A stretch of 64,000 nt of DNA from Actinomadura sp. WMMA1423 (lineage in GTDB: Bacteria; Actinomycetota; Actinomycetes; Streptosporangiales; Streptosporangiaceae). Shown here piece after piece: positions 1-9,507 of the stretch. The notes under the pieces were generated by a model that saw only the letters and a program-made list of their open reading frames with translations, was not told where the DNA came from and made no database searches. The position numbers were made by a program, and so were the translations under genes. The DNA lies in NCBI RefSeq assembly GCF_006547145.1, contig NZ_CP041244.1, forward strand, positions 806,001-870,000, written 5' to 3'. How positions within the stretch are numbered: position 1 is the first letter of the stretch; each line of letters starts with the position of its first letter.

Positions 1-589
1 TGGCCGCGACGCCCCGGTCGACCAGGTCCGCGGTGGTGAGCTTGATCAGCACGGCGGTCGCGGCGAAGCACAGGCCCGCGCAGACGCCGAGCAGCGCGGA
101 CCGCACCGGGCCCCTGCGCAGCCACGCCGCCCGGGACAGCACCACGACGATCGGCGCGGCGACGAGGCCGGCGAGCAGGATCCGCGGCCGGGAGGGCTCG
201 CCCTGGGGCGGGATCGCGCCCGGCACCGTGAACAGGACGGCGAGCCCCGCGGACACGGCGGCGCCGCCGAGCAGGTCCAGCCGCGCGGGCCGGCGCCCCG
301 TGCCGATCGTGCCGAGCGCGATCGTGAAGACCAGCTGGGTGACCAGCAGCGGCTGGACGACGGCGGTCGAGCCGAAGTGCAGCGCGACGGCCTGCGTGAA
401 GAACCCGGCGAGGTTGACGCCCCACCCCGTCAGCCACACCGGGTCGCGGACGAGCCGGCGGATCAGCCCGTGGGCGGCGGACGCGTCCGATCCGCCGTGC
501 ACCGCCCTCCGCGCGGCCCGGTACTGCAGCGCGGCGGCCGCGGCGAACAGGAACGCCGCGAGCAGGCTGAAGCCGATCGACCACGCCAT
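1..589 (-). CDS. DMT-family (EamA-like) membrane transporter, 3' end outside the window
   Basis: Reading the minus strand from ATG at 589 gives a continuous hydrophobic protein that runs off the left edge (about 196 residues visible). It begins MAWSIGFSLLAAFLFAAAAA and has several 20-residue apolar stretches separated by short Arg-rich loops, the layout of DMT/EamA permeases, with the family-typical STAVVQPLLVTQLVF stretch. A GAGGGG ribosome binding site lies about 7 bases before the ATG, which supports this start. It is divergent from the fructose remnant, with about 190 bases between them. Substrate cannot be told from sequence. Family-level call is good; the exact subfamily is open. Confidence 0.75.
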   Translation of the reverse strand, partial: MAWSIGFSLLAAFLFAAAAALQYRAARRAVHGGSDASAAHGLIRRLVRDPVWLTGWGVNLAGFFTQAVALHFGSTAVVQPLLVTQLVFTIALGTIGTGRRPARLDLLGGAAVSAGLAVLFTVPGAIPPQGEPSRPRILLAGLVAAPIVVVLSRAAWLRRGPVRSALLGVCAGLCFAATAVLIKLTTADLVDRGVAA

Positions 590-695
590 CAGGCCGCCCC
601 TCCCGCCTCGCGCACCGCACCGCCCACCACAGATCATCCTGCCCGCCCCCGGACGAGCCGACCACGACCGGACCTCTTCCCTCGCCCGGGCCCCC

Positions 696-756
696 TTGAC
701 CCGGCGGAAAACGGATCGAAAACAATAGAAACCAACTCAAACAGAAGGGAAGCAAT
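696..756 (+). promoter_or_regulatory. Probable fru-type promoter and operator region
   Basis: A TTGACC -35-like hexamer at 696-701 is followed by an A-rich stretch with three AAAC-containing units spaced roughly every 10 bases (about 716-741), an AACAAT-like -10 region and an AGGGAAG ribosome binding site. A 9-codon ORF (757-783, MKPGAGGA) then overlaps the fruK ATG as ATGA. The A-rich phased repeats are strikingly unlike the surrounding GC-rich DNA and look like the operator of a fructose operon. The assignment to FruR is inference from the neighbouring gene. Confidence 0.45.
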
Positions 757-779
757 ATGAAGCCGGGAGCGGGCGGCGC

Positions 780-1556
780 ATGATCGTGACGGTGACGCTC
801 AACCCCAGCCTCGACCGCACGATCGAGGTGGACGCGCTGACCCGCGGCGCGGTCATCCGGGCCCGGTCCGCGCGGCTGGACCCGGGCGGCAAGGGCGTCA
901 ACGTGTCCCGGGCACTGCTGGCCAACGGCGTCGAGTCCGCGGCCGTGGTCGCGGTGGGCGGCTCGGACGGCGACCGGTAGCGCCGGCTGCTGGAGACCGA
1001 GGGACTGCGGGTGCACGCCGTGCGCGTCGGCGGCCGGACCCGGTCCAACGTCGCGATCGCCGAACCCGGCGGCGTCGTCACCAAGCTGAACGAGCCCGGC
1101 GGGCCCCTGTCGCCCGGGGAGCTGGACGAGGTCGGCGCCGCGGTGGCGGCCGCGGCCCGCTCCGCCAGCCGGGTCGTCGGCTGCGGCAGCCTGCCGCCGG
1201 GCGTGCCGGACGGTACCTACGCGCGGATGTGCCGGCGGGGACAGCTTGTGCAGCAGGTCGCGGTGCTGCGCCCGCTCGCCGACCTGTGGGTGGACGTGGC
1301 GTTCATGGCGACGAACGGCTGCTCGGTCGAGCGCGGGCTGACGACCTCCGACCAGGCCGAGGCCGCGGTGAAGCGGGCGATGATCGCCTCGTCGCGGCGG
1401 CGGGTGCTGCTCGCCGACCGGACCAAGATCGGGCATGACCACCTCATGCGGTTCGGCGGCCTCGCCGACGTCGACGTGCTGATCAGCGACACCGGGCTGG
1501 ACACCGACCTCGCCGCCGACCTCGCCGCCGCCGGCCCGGAGGTCGTCCGCGCCTGA
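780..1556 (+). pseudogene. fruK'-'fruR chimera: 1-phosphofructokinase N-terminal part fused to DeoR/FruR C-terminal part, with in-frame TAG
   Basis: The first half reads as a PfkB-family 1-phosphofructokinase: MIVTVTLNPSLDRTIEV start, then DPGGKGVNVSRALLANG with the GGKG sugar-binding motif. An in-frame TAG at 978-980 interrupts it (between GGSDGDR and RRLLETEG), and the same frame continues through SLPPGVPDGTYA. After about position 1240 the homology switches. ADLWVDVAFMATNGCSVERGL, the KIGHDHLMRFG segment and the ADVDVLISDTGLD segment belong to the sugar-sensing C-terminal domain of DeoR/FruR repressors. The kinase lacks its C-terminal catalytic GAGD region and the repressor lacks its HTH, so neither can work. 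The segment is best seen as a remnant of a fruR-fruK locus produced by rearrangement, with intact copies possibly elsewhere. Confidence 0.85.
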
Positions 1557-1557
1557 A

Positions 1558-1591
1558 CCGCCGGCCCGCGCGGGAGGGCGCGGGACGGCGG
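1558..1591. terminator. Hairpin between the fru remnant and livK
   Basis: An inverted repeat of about 13 pairs (CCGCCG-CCCGCGC against GCGCGGG-CGGCGG, one bulge) with a 6-base loop lies between two converging genes. There is no U-tract, as is usual in high-GC actinomycetes. It probably serves both strands. Confidence 0.5.
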
Positions 1592-1601
1592 CGGTGGCGC
1601 G

Positions 1602-2912
1602 TCAGCCGGCGGCGGGGACGCCGTTCGCGGGCGCCTGCGGCTGCGGGGTCGTGTAGGGCTGGATCGGCCCGTCACCGTCGTCGGTCGTGAGCGGCTGCCC
1701 CTGCGGCACGACGTTCTGCCCCTTGATCGTGCCGATCACCGCCCCGGTGTACCCGGCGTGCGATCCCGCGCCGTAGGCGAACGGGACGACGCCCGGCCCG
1801 GTGAAGTGGGACTTCTCCAGCGCGTCCACGAGGCCCTTGCGCGTCGGGTTCTTGCCGGCCGCCTGGAGCGCCTGCACGAAGGTGTAGGCGACCGACATGC
1901 CGTAGACGATGTTCCCGTTGAACGGCAGCTTCGGGATGTACTGCCCGTGGATCTTCTTGAACAGCGCGGTCCAGCTGTTGGCGGCGTCGCCCGGCGCGGC
2001 CAGGTAGCCGTCGGTGACCATGCCCTGGATGAGCGGGCTCCCCTCGACCTCGCTGCCGCCCTTCTTGGCGAAGCTCTCCAGCAGGCCGGTGAGGGTGATC
2101 GGGTCGGATCCGACGTTGCTGACGACGAACGTCGGCTTGTAGTTCAGCTTCAGCGCGGCGAGCCGGAACAGCGCGGTGTAGGTCGGGATGCTGAACAGCA
2201 CGACGACGTCCGCCTTGGACTGGGCGATCGCCTGCGCCTGCGCGCCGATGTCGGTGCCGCCGGGCTGGTAGGTCTGCCGGGACACGACCTGGTCCTTCGG
2301 GATGTACTTGTCGAGGCCCTTCACCCCGTCCTGGCCGAAGTCGTCGTTCTGGTAGAAGTAGGCGACCTTCTTGCCCGCGTAGGTCTTCTTGACGTGGTCG
2401 CCGAGGATCTTGCCTTCGCGGATGTAGTCGACCTGCCAGCCGAACGTCTGCGGATGCTTGTCCGGCTGGTCCCAGCAGCCGCACCCGGACGCGACGAACA
2501 GGTCCGGGACGCGCTGGGCGTTCAGGTAGTCGACGACCTTGGAGTGCGTGGGCGTGCCCAGCCCGTTGAAGATCGCGAACACCTTGTCCTGGAGGACGAG
2601 CTTCTGCGTGACGCTGACGGTCTGCGTCGGGTTGTAGGCGTCGTCCACGTACTTGTAGACGATCTTGCGTCCGTGCACGCCGCCGTTCGCGTTGACGTAG
2701 TCGAAGAACGCCTTGGACGCCGCGGAGTTGGCGCTGTAGCCGGGCGCGGCCGGCCCGGTCAGCGGCTGGTGGCTGCCGATCGTGACGGTCGTGGCGGTCA
2801 CGCCCGGCGCCGAGCCGCCGTCCCCGCCGTCACCGCCGCAGCCGCTCGCCGCGACCGCCAGCGTCGCCGCGGTCATCAGGGCTAGCGCCCGCCTGGTCCG
2901 GGGTCGCTTCAT
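1602..2912 (-). CDS. livK: Branched-chain amino acid-type ABC transporter substrate-binding lipoprotein
   Basis: A 436-residue type-1 periplasmic binding protein (LivJ/LivK, Peripla_BP_6 type). The N-terminus is a lipoprotein signal, MKRPRTRRALALMTAATLAV followed by the lipobox AASGC, then a Gly/Asp-rich linker. The mature protein starts with a VTIGSHQPLTGPAAPGYSAN segment typical of the family and has a cysteine pair in GCGCW near residue 145. It captures solute outside the membrane for the LivHM permease. The ATG at 2912 has a strong AGGAGG site. Its first 83 bases overlap the end of livM, indicating translational coupling. Last gene of the livGFHMK operon. Ligand is uncertain: LIV-family binding proteins also take aromatic acids, amides and urea. 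Confidence 0.9.
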   Translation of the reverse strand: MKRPRTRRALALMTAATLAVAASGCGGDGGDGGSAPGVTATTVTIGSHQPLTGPAAPGYSANSAASKAFFDYVNANGGVHGRKIVYKYVDDAYNPTQTVSVTQKLVLQDKVFAIFNGLGTPTHSKVVDYLNAQRVPDLFVASGCGCWDQPDKHPQTFGWQVDYIREGKILGDHVKKTYAGKKVAYFYQNDDFGQDGVKGLDKYIPKDQVVSRQTYQPGGTDIGAQAQAIAQSKADVVVLFSIPTYTALFRLAALKLNYKPTFVVSNVGSDPITLTGLLESFAKKGGSEVEGSPLIQGMVTDGYLAAPGDAANSWTALFKKIHGQYIPKLPFNGNIVYGMSVAYTFVQALQAAGKNPTRKGLVDALEKSHFTGPGVVPFAYGAGSHAGYTGAVIGTIKGQNVVPQGQPLTTDDGDGPIQPYTTPQPQAPANGVPAAG

Positions 2913-4032
2913 CTGCTCCTCCTGGGTGCGTTGTGGTGGGCCCCGATCTGTCGCTCGACGCGGGACCGCGCGGCCCGGGAGCCCGGTCGCGCGTCCCGCG
3001 TGCGCGGCGCCGCATGGCGCCGCCGATGTCGCGCAGGCCTCCCTGGACGCCGCGCGGGAAGGCCAGCGTCACCGCGATGAGGACGAGGCCGTAGACGGCG
3101 AGGGGCAGATTCGACGCGATGTTGTGCGAGAGGCCGGACGAGGACGACAGGTCCGCCGCCCACGTCGGCACGTAGACCAGGATCAGCGCGCCCCACACGG
3201 CGCCCGGCAGGGTGCCGAGCCCGCCGATGATGATCGCGGCGATGAGCTGGAGGGACAGCGTGAGCGGGAACGCGCCCGGCGCGGCCAGCGTGGCGACCAC
3301 GGCGAGCAGCCCGCCGGCGAGCCCGGCGCAGGCAGCCGAGACGACGGTGGCCGCGATCCGCGCCCGGGCGACGCGGACCCCGCTCAGCGCGGCGGCGATC
3401 TCGTCGTCGCGGCCGGCGCGCAGCGTCCGCCCGAACCTGCCGCCGGTCAGGTTGGCGAGCAGGAACAGCGTGGCGACGGCGCCGAGGCAGCAGATCCACG
3501 CCTGCCAGCGCTCCAGCGGGAACGCGGGGCCGAGCGCGGCGGGCGGGACCGGCGGGGCGACCGTCAGCCCGTTCTGGCCGCCGAGCACGCCGGCGAGCGG
3601 CTCGTAGTTGGCGAGGCCGGGCAGCCCGACGGCGAACGCTAGGGTCGCGCCCGCCAGGTAGGGGCCGTGCAGCCGGGCGGCGACGGCGCCGACCACCGTG
3701 CCCGCGACCGCGGTGACGCCGGCCGCGGCCGCGAGGACCGCCGCGAGGGGCCAGCCCCAGTGCCCGATGACCAGCGCGGCGGTGTAGGCGCCGACCGCCA
3801 TGAACGCGCCGTGCCCGAGGGAGATCTGGCCGCCGAGCCCGGTCAGCACCGTCAGGCCGGCGACCGCGCAGGTGAGGTAGGCGGCCTGCGCGATCTGCAG
3901 GTCCCGGTAGGGGCTCGCGGCCGTGGTCAGGAGGTACAGCGCGGCGAGCGCGACGAGGGCGCCGGCCGCGTGCCGGGCCAGGGTCGAGCGGCGCAGGACG
4001 CTTCGCACGGGCACGAGCATGGGCGCGGTCAC
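2830..4032 (-). CDS. livM: Branched-chain amino acid ABC transporter permease, LivM-like
   Basis: A 400-residue integral membrane protein with about ten apolar helices. The conserved permease segment GQISLGHGAFMAVGAYTAAL (about residues 67-87) and the C-terminal IIIGGLGTLPGAVWGALIL loop, which contacts the ATPases, identify LivM. The last 50 or so residues are a charged, Pro/Arg-rich tail that overlaps the start of livK. This tail is longer than usual and is probably not structural. It starts 4 bases after the livH stop. It forms the inner-membrane channel with LivH. Confidence 0.88.
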   Translation of the reverse strand: MTAPMLVPVRSVLRRSTLARHAAGALVALAALYLLTTAASPYRDLQIAQAAYLTCAVAGLTVLTGLGGQISLGHGAFMAVGAYTAALVIGHWGWPLAAVLAAAAGVTAVAGTVVGAVAARLHGPYLAGATLAFAVGLPGLANYEPLAGVLGGQNGLTVAPPVPPAALGPAFPLERWQAWICCLGAVATLFLLANLTGGRFGRTLRAGRDDEIAAALSGVRVARARIAATVVSAACAGLAGGLLAVVATLAAPGAFPLTLSLQLIAAIIIGGLGTLPGAVWGALILVYVPTWAADLSSSSGLSHNIASNLPLAVYGLVLIAVTLAFPRGVQGGLRDIGGAMRRRARGTRDRAPGPRGPASSDRSGPTTTHPGGADEATPDQAGASPDDRGDAGGRGERLRR

Positions 4033-4036
4033 GTGG

Positions 4037-4915
4037 TCACACCCTCCGTCCGGTGCTCGCGGCGAACAGCCCGTTCGGTCTGATCATCAGGACGGTGATG
4101 AGCGCGGCGAGCGCCCCGAAGGCGACCAGGTCGGAGCTGAGGTAGCCGGAGACGTAGCTGAGCGCGCAGCCGAGCAGCAGGCCGCCGGTGACGGCGCCCG
4201 CGGGGCTGTCCAGCCCGCCGATCACGGCGGCGGTGAACCCGAAGACGAGCATCGCGTCGAACTGGGCGGGCCCGACGAACACCGACGGGGCGACCAGCAC
4301 CCCGGCGAGCGACCCGACGAGCGCGGCGAGCGCCCATCCGAGGGTCAGCATCCGGCCGACCCGGACGCCCTGGAGGCGGGCGATCTCGGGGGCGAACGCC
4401 GACGCGCGCAGCCGCAGCCCGAGGTCGGTGCGGACGAACAGCAGCGTCAGCAGCACCATCACCGCGGCGACGGCGCCGATGACGAACAGGTCGAACGGCG
4501 ACAGCAGCAGCCGCGTCCCGCCCGCGGACAGGCCCTTGATGGTGAAGGCGGGCGGGTAGGAGTGCGGCGTGTCGCCCCAGATCATGCCCGCGGCCGCCTG
4601 CAGCAGCACCAGCAGGCCGAGCGTGACGATGACGGCGTTCAGCGGCGGCTTGTCCTCGACGGGCCGGACCACGACCCGCTCGACGACCGCGCCCAGCACC
4701 AGCCCGGACGCGAGCGCGGCGCCGAGCGCGAGCCAGTAGGAGCCGCCGGCGTCGATGACGCTCCAGGCGAGGAACGTCGTGAACATCAGCATGCCGCCCT
4801 GCGCGAAGTTCACGATGCGGGTCGAGCGCCAGATCAGCACCAGCGCGAGCGCGACCGCCGCGAACACCGCCCCGGAGGTGATGCCGGCGAGCGTGAGATT
4901 GATGAAGCGCACCAT
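4037..4915 (-). CDS. livH: Branched-chain amino acid ABC transporter permease, LivH-like
   Basis: The frame is open further upstream, but the real start is ATG 4915 (MVRFINLTLAGITSGAVFAA): upstream residues are only the antiparallel-frame reading of livF, and the ATG overlaps the livF stop as TGATG. This gives 292 residues. Family marks are STRIVNFAQGGMLMFTTFLA near the N-terminus and the AAVIGGLDSPAGAVTGGLLLG coupling-helix region near residue 235, followed by the usual LMIRPNGLF terminus. It pairs with LivM to form the membrane channel. Confidence 0.9.
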   Translation of the reverse strand: MVRFINLTLAGITSGAVFAAVALALVLIWRSTRIVNFAQGGMLMFTTFLAWSVIDAGGSYWLALGAALASGLVLGAVVERVVVRPVEDKPPLNAVIVTLGLLVLLQAAAGMIWGDTPHSYPPAFTIKGLSAGGTRLLLSPFDLFVIGAVAAVMVLLTLLFVRTDLGLRLRASAFAPEIARLQGVRVGRMLTLGWALAALVGSLAGVLVAPSVFVGPAQFDAMLVFGFTAAVIGGLDSPAGAVTGGLLLGCALSYVSGYLSSDLVAFGALAALITVLMIRPNGLFAASTGRRV

Positions 4916-5622
4916 CAGAACCCCAGGTAGGCGTGGCGGAGGCGGTCGTCGGCGGCGAGGACGGCGGCGGCCTCGTCCGCCACCACGCGGCCGAGGTCGA
5001 GGACGACGGCGCGGTCGGCGACCGACAGCGCGCTGCGCGCGTTCTGCTCCACGAGCAGCACGGTGCGCCCGTCCTCGTCGCACAGCCGGCGCAGCACGGC
5101 CATCAGCTGGGCGACGACCCGCGGCGCGAGGCCGAGGGACGGCTCGTCCACCAGTAGCAGCCGCGGCGCGCCGGTGAGCGCGCGGGCCAGCGCGAGCATC
5201 TGGCGCTCGCCGCCGGACAGGGTGGCGGCGGTGCGGGACCGCCGCTGCGCGAGCGGCGGGAACAGCTCGTACATCTCGGCGACCCGCCGCGCGAGCGCCG
5301 CCCGGTCGCGCCGCCACAGCCCGCCGAGCCGCAGGTTCTCCTGCACGGTCAGCTCGGTGATGACGCCGCCGCTCTGCGGGACGTGGGCGACGCCGAGCCG
5401 GACGACCTCCTCGACCGGCAGGCCGGTGATGTCCGCGCCGTCCAGCCCGACGCGTCCCGCGCGAGGCCGCAGCAGGCCGGAGACGGCGCGCAGCAGCGTG
5501 GTCTTCCCCGCGCCGTTGGCGCCGAGCACGGCGGTGACCGAGCCCTCCTCGACCGACAGGTCCACGCCGCCGAGCGCGCGGACGGCGCCGTAGGAGACGG
5601 TGAGGTCCCTCACCTCAAGCAC
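4915..5622 (-). CDS. livF: Branched-chain amino acid ABC transporter ATPase, LivF-like
   Basis: A 235-residue ABC ATPase. Walker A GANGAGKTT at about residues 33-41, signature LSGGERQMLALARAL at about 136, Walker B RLLLVDEPSLGLAP following it, and a switch histidine replaced by Gln in LLVEQNARSAL, as is normal for LivF. The start overlaps the end of livG by 8 bases and the stop overlaps the start of livH by one base. It energises uptake together with LivG. Confidence 0.92.
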   Translation of the reverse strand: MLEVRDLTVSYGAVRALGGVDLSVEEGSVTAVLGANGAGKTTLLRAVSGLLRPRAGRVGLDGADITGLPVEEVVRLGVAHVPQSGGVITELTVQENLRLGGLWRRDRAALARRVAEMYELFPPLAQRRSRTAATLSGGERQMLALARALTGAPRLLLVDEPSLGLAPRVVAQLMAVLRRLCDEDGRTVLLVEQNARSALSVADRAVVLDLGRVVADEAAAVLAADDRLRHAYLGF

Positions 5623-6394
5623 CGGGGACCTCCTCGCCGAGGTAGGCGTCGAGGACGGCCGGGTCGTCGCGGACCCGGTCCGGCGGCCCGCTCGCGATGA
5701 CCTTGCCGAAGTCGAGCACGACCACCTGGTCGCACACGCTCATGACGAGGTCCATGTGGTGCTCGACGAGGACGACGGCGGGCCCGCCGCGCAGCCCGCG
5801 GATCAGCTCGGCCAGCTCGTCCATCTCGGCCGCGGACAGGCCGGCGGCGGGCTCGTCCAGGAGCAGCAGGTCCGGCTCGGCCACGAGCGCGCGGGCCAGC
5901 GCGACCCGCTTCTGCACGCCGTAGGGCAGCTGCCCGGGCGGCCGCGCGGCCTCGCCCGCCACGCCCAGCTCCGCCAGCCGGGCCATGGCCCGCTCGCGCA
6001 GGGCCGCCTCGTCGCGGTCGGCGCGCGGCAGCGCGAGCAGGCCGGACCAGAACCCGGCCTTCGCGTGCGGCTCCGCGCCGACCATGACGTTCTCCAGCAC
6101 GGTCAGCCCCGGGAACAGCCCGAGGCCCTGGAGGGTGCGCGCGATGCCGAGCCGGGTCAGGTCGTGCGGGCGGTGCCGGCGCAGGGCCCGGCCCCGCCAG
6201 CGCACCTCGCCCGCGTCCGGCCGGACGAACCCGCACACGACGTTGAAGAGCGTCGTCTTGCCCGCGCCGTTCGGGCCGATCACCCCGGTGACCCGGCCCT
6301 CGGGCGCCGTGAGGGACACGCGGTCCAACGCGACCAGCCCGGCGAAGCGGACGGTCACCGATCGGAGTTCCAGGGTCGCGGAGAAGCCGGACAT
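5615..6394 (-). CDS. livG: Branched-chain amino acid ABC transporter ATPase, LivG-like
   Basis: A 259-residue ABC ATPase. Walker A is GPNGAGKTT at about residues 40-48. The signature motif is the non-canonical LPYGVQKRVALARAL that is usual in LivG, followed by LLLLDEPAAGLS (Walker B), and the switch His is in VLVEHHMDLVM. First gene of the liv operon. A palindromic operator lies about 50 bases upstream, so the operon is probably controlled by the divergent TetR regulator. Confidence 0.92.
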   Translation of the reverse strand: MSGFSATLELRSVTVRFAGLVALDRVSLTAPEGRVTGVIGPNGAGKTTLFNVVCGFVRPDAGEVRWRGRALRRHRPHDLTRLGIARTLQGLGLFPGLTVLENVMVGAEPHAKAGFWSGLLALPRADRDEAALRERAMARLAELGVAGEAARPPGQLPYGVQKRVALARALVAEPDLLLLDEPAAGLSAAEMDELAELIRGLRGGPAVVLVEHHMDLVMSVCDQVVVLDFGKVIASGPPDRVRDDPAVLDAYLGEEVPGA

Positions 6395-6443
6395 GTCGCC
6401 TCACCTCGCCGATGAATCAGCGCGAATCCCCCGAGGCCGAAAT

Positions 6444-6465
6444 GCACATACCGACTGGTCGGTTC
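6444..6465. promoter_or_regulatory. TetR-type operator upstream of livG and the tetR gene
   Basis: The core ACCGACTGGTCGGT (6450-6463) is a near-perfect palindrome. Including its flanks, 21 of 22 bases match the site upstream of the acyl-CoA ligase (8968-8989). It sits between the divergent liv operon and tetR, where a TetR protein would control both. The sequence resembles operators described for TetR repressors of acyl-CoA-linked catabolism (PaaR type). The specific ligand is unknown. Confidence 0.75.
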
Positions 6466-6627
6466 CATGAAGATAGAATCACCGGGCGCTCCGGTCAACA
6501 GCGGATCCGCACCCACCCGGCGGCCGCGCCGGCGGTCCCACGCCCGGCGGTAGGCTGATCGGCGAGTTGCGGGAGGCCGCGCCGGGGCGGCACGAGGCCC
6601 GGGGGCGTTCCGGACGGAGGTGGAGTG

Positions 6628-7230
6628 ATGACCCAGGCGCCCGCGAAGAAGGTCTCCGGCACGCTGCCGCTGCCCGACCGGCTGCTGGCCGTGGCGACCC
6701 GGATGTTCGCCGAGAAGGGCTTCGAGAGCACCTCGGTCCAGGAGATCGTGAACGCCGCCGGTGTCACCAAGGGGGCGATGTACCACTACTTCGGCTCCAA
6801 GGACGACCTGCTCTACGAGATCTACCACCGGCTCCTCGGCCTGCAGATGTCCCGGCTGGAGCAGATCGCGGACGGCCCCGGCACGGCCGCCGAGAGGCTC
6901 CGCGCCGCCGCCGTCGACGTCCTCAACACCTCGTTCCTCTACCTGGACGACTTCACCGTCTTCTTCCGCTCGACGCACCTGCTCCCCCGCGACCGCCGCG
7001 AGGCCGTCCGCGCCGAGCGGCGCCGCTACCACGAGCGGTTCCGCGCCCTGGTGGAAGAGGGCCAGCGCGAGGGCACGTTCCGCACCGAGACGCCCGCCGA
7101 CATCGCCGTCCACTTCTTCTTCGGGACCGTCCACCAGATCGGCGCCTGGTACCGCCCGGGCGGCCGCCTCAAGACGGCCGCCATCAGCGAGCACTACGTG
7201 GATCTGCTCCTCCACGGCCTGGAGAAGTAG
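6628..7230 (+). CDS. TetR-family transcriptional regulator
   Basis: About 200 residues. The HTH lies near residues 16-60: RLLAVATRMFAEKGFESTSV, then EIVNAAGVTKGAMYHYFGSK, a textbook TetR DNA-binding domain. The rest is an alpha-helical ligand domain. GTG 6625 and ATG 6628 are both in frame. ATG 6628 is preferred because its GGAGG site (6616-6620) sits 7 bases away. It is divergent from the liv operon with the palindromic operator between them, and a second copy of that operator lies before the convergent acyl-CoA ligase. It most likely represses both until a CoA thioester or related ligand binds. Confidence 0.9.
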   Translation: MTQAPAKKVSGTLPLPDRLLAVATRMFAEKGFESTSVQEIVNAAGVTKGAMYHYFGSKDDLLYEIYHRLLGLQMSRLEQIADGPGTAAERLRAAAVDVLNTSFLYLDDFTVFFRSTHLLPRDRREAVRAERRRYHERFRALVEEGQREGTFRTETPADIAVHFFFGTVHQIGAWYRPGGRLKTAAISEHYVDLLLHGLEK

Positions 7231-7236
7231 CCGGCG

Positions 7237-7257
7237 GGGGGCCGCGTGGCGGCCCCC
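7237..7257. terminator. Bidirectional terminator between tetR and the acyl-CoA ligase
   Basis: A perfect 9-bp stem (GGGGGCCGC / GCGGCCCCC) with a GTG loop sits between two converging genes that end 7 bases to each side. Confidence 0.75.
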
Positions 7258-7264
7258 ACAGGCG

Positions 7265-8911
<1,647 letters not shown>

Positions 8912-8967
8912 GGCAATTCTCCGAAGGCCCGCGACGGCGAGAGGAACGGTCTGAACGCGCGAATTCC

Positions 8968-8989
8968 GCACATACCGACCGGTCGGTTC
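8968..8989. promoter_or_regulatory. TetR-type operator upstream of the acyl-CoA ligase
   Basis: Contains the perfect palindrome ACCGACCGGTCGGT (8974-8987) with the same flanking bases as the site at 6444-6465. It lies about 57 bases upstream of the ligase ATG, the position expected for a repressor covering the promoter. Confidence 0.78.
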
Positions 8990-9064
8990 ACCATATTTTC
9001 GTCACCGCCCCTCCGTCAACGACCCGCCCGGGCGCGGCCCCGCCCGCCACCACGCAGGCGGGTC

Positions 9065-9475
9065 ATGATGGTCGCGCCGGTGGAGCGCCCGGTGGCGTCG
9101 GCCGCCTACGGGTTCGACCGGTTCATCGACGGCGGGCTCGCCCCGTACGCGGCGGGCCGGCTGGCCGAGCACACGAACCTGCACGTCCCGTTCGCCGTCG
9201 GCGCGGGCGCGATCGTCCTCGGCATCGTGATCCTGACGGCGGGCCACCGCGACCTCGTCGGCGCCGAGCGTCGCCAGGCCGAGCTGGACGGACGGGCCGA
9301 GCCGGAGGCCGGGGTCACCGAGGCGGCGGAGGTCGGGCGGGGCCGGAGTCCTAGGGGCCGGAGTTGCGGGGCCGGGCCGGGATCGCGCGCCGCGGCGCTC
9401 CCCGGGCCGCGCGGCGCGACGACCTGCGCGGCCCTCGCCAAAAAACGCCCGCCTTTTCTGCGCGGAGGTGCGTAG
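9065..9475 (+). pseudogene. C-terminal remnant of an MFS transporter
   Basis: The frame beginning at ATG 9065 reads ASAAYGFDRFIDGGLAPYAA, then GRLAEHTNLHVPFAVGAGAI and VLGIVILTAGHRDLVGAERRQ. This is the last two transmembrane segments and tail of an MFS drug-efflux permease (SAAYGFxRF and GGLAPYxAGRLAE are typical). Nothing upstream encodes the other ten helices, so the gene is 5'-truncated, and after about 9345 the frame continues into unrelated Arg-rich sequence. Positioned between the ligase operator and the esterase, it marks a deletion scar. Confidence 0.7.
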
Positions 9476-9507
9476 CCGGGCGGGGCGCGGCGGGGTTGGA
9501 TCGCGCT

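Noticed and set aside
4916..5317. Upstream extension of livH
   Set aside because: Arg/Ala-rich and antiparallel in frame to livF; the TGATG overlap at 4915 gives the natural start.
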